A stretch of 5,797 nucleotides of DNA from an uncultured Erysipelotrichaceae bacterium (lineage in GTDB: Bacteria; Bacillota_I; Bacilli_A; Erysipelotrichales; Erysipelotrichaceae), in contig CADBPK010000096.1 of NCBI GenBank assembly GCA_902796465.1, forward strand, positions 1 through 5,797. The letters are read 5' to 3'. How positions within the stretch are numbered: position 1 is the stretch's first letter; each line of letters starts with the position of its first letter. The notes beneath the pieces were generated by a model. The model did not search any database. It was not told the origin of the DNA and worked only from the letters and a program-made list of their open reading frames with translations. Of the stretch, positions 4,007-5,797 are shown one piece after another. The position numbers and the translations under genes were made by a program.

Positions 4007-5797
4007 TTTTTGCCTATGAGATATCTCAGCTCGGCCCCTTTTGAAATATTGCCTTCCACTTTCATCTGTCCGGTCACGAAGAGCTTGTCTGCAGATACTG
4101 TCCCGGCAGCCATGTTGTACAGATTGTCCATCCCGGCCGCGATCCGGACATCCGCGTCATGATAACTGTACGGTTCCATTTCCATGCCGGCTTTTGTGAA
4201 TTTCAGATAGAAAGTTCCTTCCCCAGGTCCTTCGATCCGTACCTGCGCGACATTGCAGTAATCATCATCCTGGAGGGCAAGATACGCATTCCTCTCCTCG
4301 CTGAGATCTTCATAGACGACCTTCAGAGCGTCAAAAGCATCCTGGAATGTGACATTCGGATCAAAGCCGCTGCCGCAGATATCGGAATACATCTTGATAT
4401 ATGTCTGGGCGGATTTATCCCATGAGAAATCCTTGTGCATGCAGCGGTCCCGGATCGTCTCAAATGTCTTATGATCCGCAAAATAGATCTTGATCGCTTC
4501 CTCGATTGCAAGCAGAAGCGCTTTGGAGTTGTAATCCGCAAACGAGAATCCGTCCCCGATCCCGTCAAAGTCGGAATACGGACGCACCGTATCCTTCAGT
4601 CCGCCGGTTTCATGTACGATCGGGACAGTACCGTAGCGCATCGCCATCATCTGTGAGAGGCCGCAGGGTTCAAAGGAGGACGGCATCAGGTAGAAATCCG
4701 CACCCGCAAAGACCTTCGCAGCCATTTCTTCGGTATATTGATCGGAGAAGCCAAACTGGCCTGCGTACTGTTTTCTGCATTCATTGAAAAAATTGACATA
4801 TTTGGGTTCCCCCTGTCCGAAAATGATCAGCTGTACACCTCTGTGCATCAGTTCCGGCAGAAGTTTGCGGATCAGTTCAACGCCTTTCTGCTCGACCAGT
4901 CTTGCGACGACGGCGAACAGCGGCCAGTTCGCGTTCTGTTTCAGACCGAATTCCTTCTGGATATATGCCTTGCATACTGCTTTGCCTGTTTTGTCAGCGG
5001 CGCTGAAGTGTTCCGGTATCCGCTTATCTTTCGCAGGATCATAATGATCCGGATCGATACCGTTCAGAATACCGTACATCTTGGCTTCGATCATGTCGCA
5101 TACACCTTCCAGACCTTTGCCGAACCGGTGTGTATGGAGCTCCCTGGCATATGTTGGGGACACGGTCGATACCGCATCTGCCATCAGCATCGCACCTTTC
5201 ATCAGGTTTACATCCGACCTCCCCTGGTATTCATAAGCCAGTGCCCCGTCATACCATCCCGGATCAAGGGCAAATGTCCGGAACATCTCCTGGATGCCGA
5301 ACTGTCCCTGATAAGCGATATTATGGATCGTATATACCGTTTTGACATTTCTGTATGCCGTATGCGCTGCCTGATGATCTTTCAGATACAGAACTGCCAG
5401 TGCCGTTTCCCAGTCATTGCAGTGAAGAATATCCGGAATGAAGCCGATCACTTTCATGACATCGATCACCGCTTTTGAAAACCATGCGAAACGGAATTTA
5501 TCATCTTCATACCCATACAGTTTATCCCTGTAAAACAGTTCTTCATTATCGATGAACCAGACCGGGACGCCGGAAAGCTCCCCTTTCAGAAGTCCGCAGT
5601 ACAGTGATGCACTGCCCAGTCTTACCTGAAGGTTCGTCACATACGTGACCTTTTCCGCGAAACGTTCCTTTACACATTTATAGTAGGGCGTAATGATTGC
5701 CAGCTTATGACCGGCTTTTTTCAGCGCAGGCGGCAGGGAAAAAGCAACATCCGCCAGTCCCCCGGATTTTGAGTACGGAGCGCACTCACTCGTTACA
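3994..5797 (-). CDS. glgA: Glycogen synthase (GT5, ADP-glucose type) with C-terminal SCP2-like domain; 5' end cut by window edge
   Basis: Transfers glucose from ADP-glucose to the growing alpha-1,4-glucan in the cytoplasm. The frame stays open to the window edge, with 600 residues visible. The first ones, VTSECAPYSKSGGLADV, are the GlgA N-terminus. Aligned to E. coli GlgA, where the KTGGL lysine is K15, only about five residues are missing. Further GT5 marks (visible numbering): HCNDWETA near 125, HNIAYQG near 158, NGID near 245, ARLVEQKG near 298, and SSFEPCGLSQ with ETGGLKDTV near 373-404, which hold the catalytic Glu and nucleotide-sugar contacts. The synthase ends at the usual FSWDKSAQTYI stretch near 457. 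About 120 further residues follow and resemble an SCP2 domain, making the protein much longer than a usual GlgA of about 480. A GTG at 5638-5640 lies inside conserved sequence and is not the start. The TGA stop sits in a palindrome. No other glg gene is visible. Synthase identity is certain; the tail is likely. Confidence 0.96.
   Translation of the reverse strand, partial: VTSECAPYSKSGGLADVAFSLPPALKKAGHKLAIITPYYKCVKERFAEKVTYVTNLQVRLGSASLYCGLLKGELSGVPVWFIDNEELFYRDKLYGYEDDKFRFAWFSKAVIDVMKVIGFIPDILHCNDWETALAVLYLKDHQAAHTAYRNVKTVYTIHNIAYQGQFGIQEMFRTFALDPGWYDGALAYEYQGRSDVNLMKGAMLMADAVSTVSPTYARELHTHRFGKGLEGVCDMIEAKMYGILNGIDPDHYDPAKDKRIPEHFSAADKTGKAVCKAYIQKEFGLKQNANWPLFAVVARLVEQKGVELIRKLLPELMHRGVQLIIFGQGEPKYVNFFNECRKQYAGQFGFSDQYTEEMAAKVFAGADFYLMPSSFEPCGLSQMMAMRYGTVPIVHETGGLKDTVRPYSDFDGIGDGFSFADYNSKALLLAIEEAIKIYFADHKTFETIRDRCMHKDFSWDKSAQTYIKMYSDICGSGFDPNVTFQDAFDALKVVYEDLSEERNAYLALQDDDYCNVAQVRIEGPGEGTFYLKFTKAGMEMEPYSYHDADVRIAAGMDNLYNMAAGTVSADKLFVTGQMKVEGNISKGAELRYLIGKKKYF
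3997..4362 (-). other. SCP2-like (sterol carrier protein 2 fold) domain at the C-terminus of GlgA
   Basis: This stretch encodes the last 120 or so residues of the glgA product, after the synthase proper. It shows the usual order of SCP2 domains: a helical start with acidic residues, a strand pair (VAQVRIEG, then GTFYLKFTKAGMEME), the DADVRI strand, a helix (MDNLYNMAAGTVSADKLF), and the typical end TGQMKVEGNISKGAEL. The 'AD-x-x-I ... L-x-x-M/L-x-x-G ... A-x-x-x-G-x-(L/M)-K-(V/I)-x-G' pattern is the family hallmark as I know it. SCP2 domains form a hydrophobic pocket for lipids or acyl chains, and in several bacterial enzymes they serve as C-terminal accessory or dimer modules. What it does on a glycogen synthase is unknown. 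It is in frame with no stop, so this is a true fusion in this sequence. Confidence 0.78.

Noticed and set aside
4738..5478. Long + strand open frame (246 codons) opposite glgA
   Set aside because: Lies entirely over conserved GT5 sequence in the antisense direction; the translation is cysteine/histidine-rich and resembles no known family.
5638..5640. GTG as the glgA start
   Set aside because: The frame continues upstream with KSGGLAD and other GlgA N-terminal sequence to the window edge, so this codon is an internal valine.
1..5797. Mobile element, phage, CRISPR array, tRNA/rRNA, toxin-antitoxin or defence system
   Set aside because: All coding space is taken by four metabolic genes; no array-like repeats, terminal inverted repeats, transposase motifs or RNA gene signatures were seen.

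Overview
This window reads as chromosomal sequence from a strictly anaerobic, low-to-mid GC Firmicute (Clostridia or Erysipelotrichia type, for example a gut anaerobe). The inference rests on the protein set: a 4Fe-4S single-chain L-serine dehydratase, an iron-sulfur flavoprotein, an aldo/keto reductase carrying a C-terminal 2x[4Fe-4S] ferredoxin module, and an ADP-glucose-type bacterial glycogen synthase. Base composition is even across the window. There is no transposase, phage, CRISPR, tRNA or rRNA signal. The exact taxon cannot be fixed from sequence reading alone.

Layout: all four genes lie on the minus strand, so transcription runs from high to low coordinates. First comes glgA (5797 down to 3994), open at the window edge and lacking only about five N-terminal residues. 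Next is the serine dehydratase (3953 down to 2757), then a two-module flavoprotein (2712 down to 1354), and last the aldo/keto reductase-ferredoxin (1254 down to 70). A hairpin followed by a T-rich run (62 down to 11) lies directly after the last stop codon and looks like the intrinsic terminator of the series. Gaps are 40, 44 and 99 bases. The first two fit co-transcription. The 99-base gap holds two weak inverted repeats and could contain an internal promoter or processing site.

Functionally, the first gene stores glucose as glycogen and the second deaminates serine to pyruvate. The last two form a probable redox pair (FMN plus Fe-S, and NAD(P)H-linked carbonyl reductase plus two Fe-S clusters) whose substrates are unknown. 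Three of the four proteins are expected to carry oxygen-sensitive Fe-S clusters.

The most unusual feature is in GlgA. After a complete GT5 glycogen synthase it carries about 120 extra residues that read as an SCP2 (sterol carrier protein 2-like) domain, an architecture not expected for glycogen synthases. Smaller points are a serine dehydratase lacking the C-terminal cysteine known from characterised relatives, a flavoprotein with two complementary, unequally decayed modules, and a 12-base sequence shared by two intergenic gaps. I found no convincing wholly new system. The window is mostly ordinary metabolism with one odd fusion.
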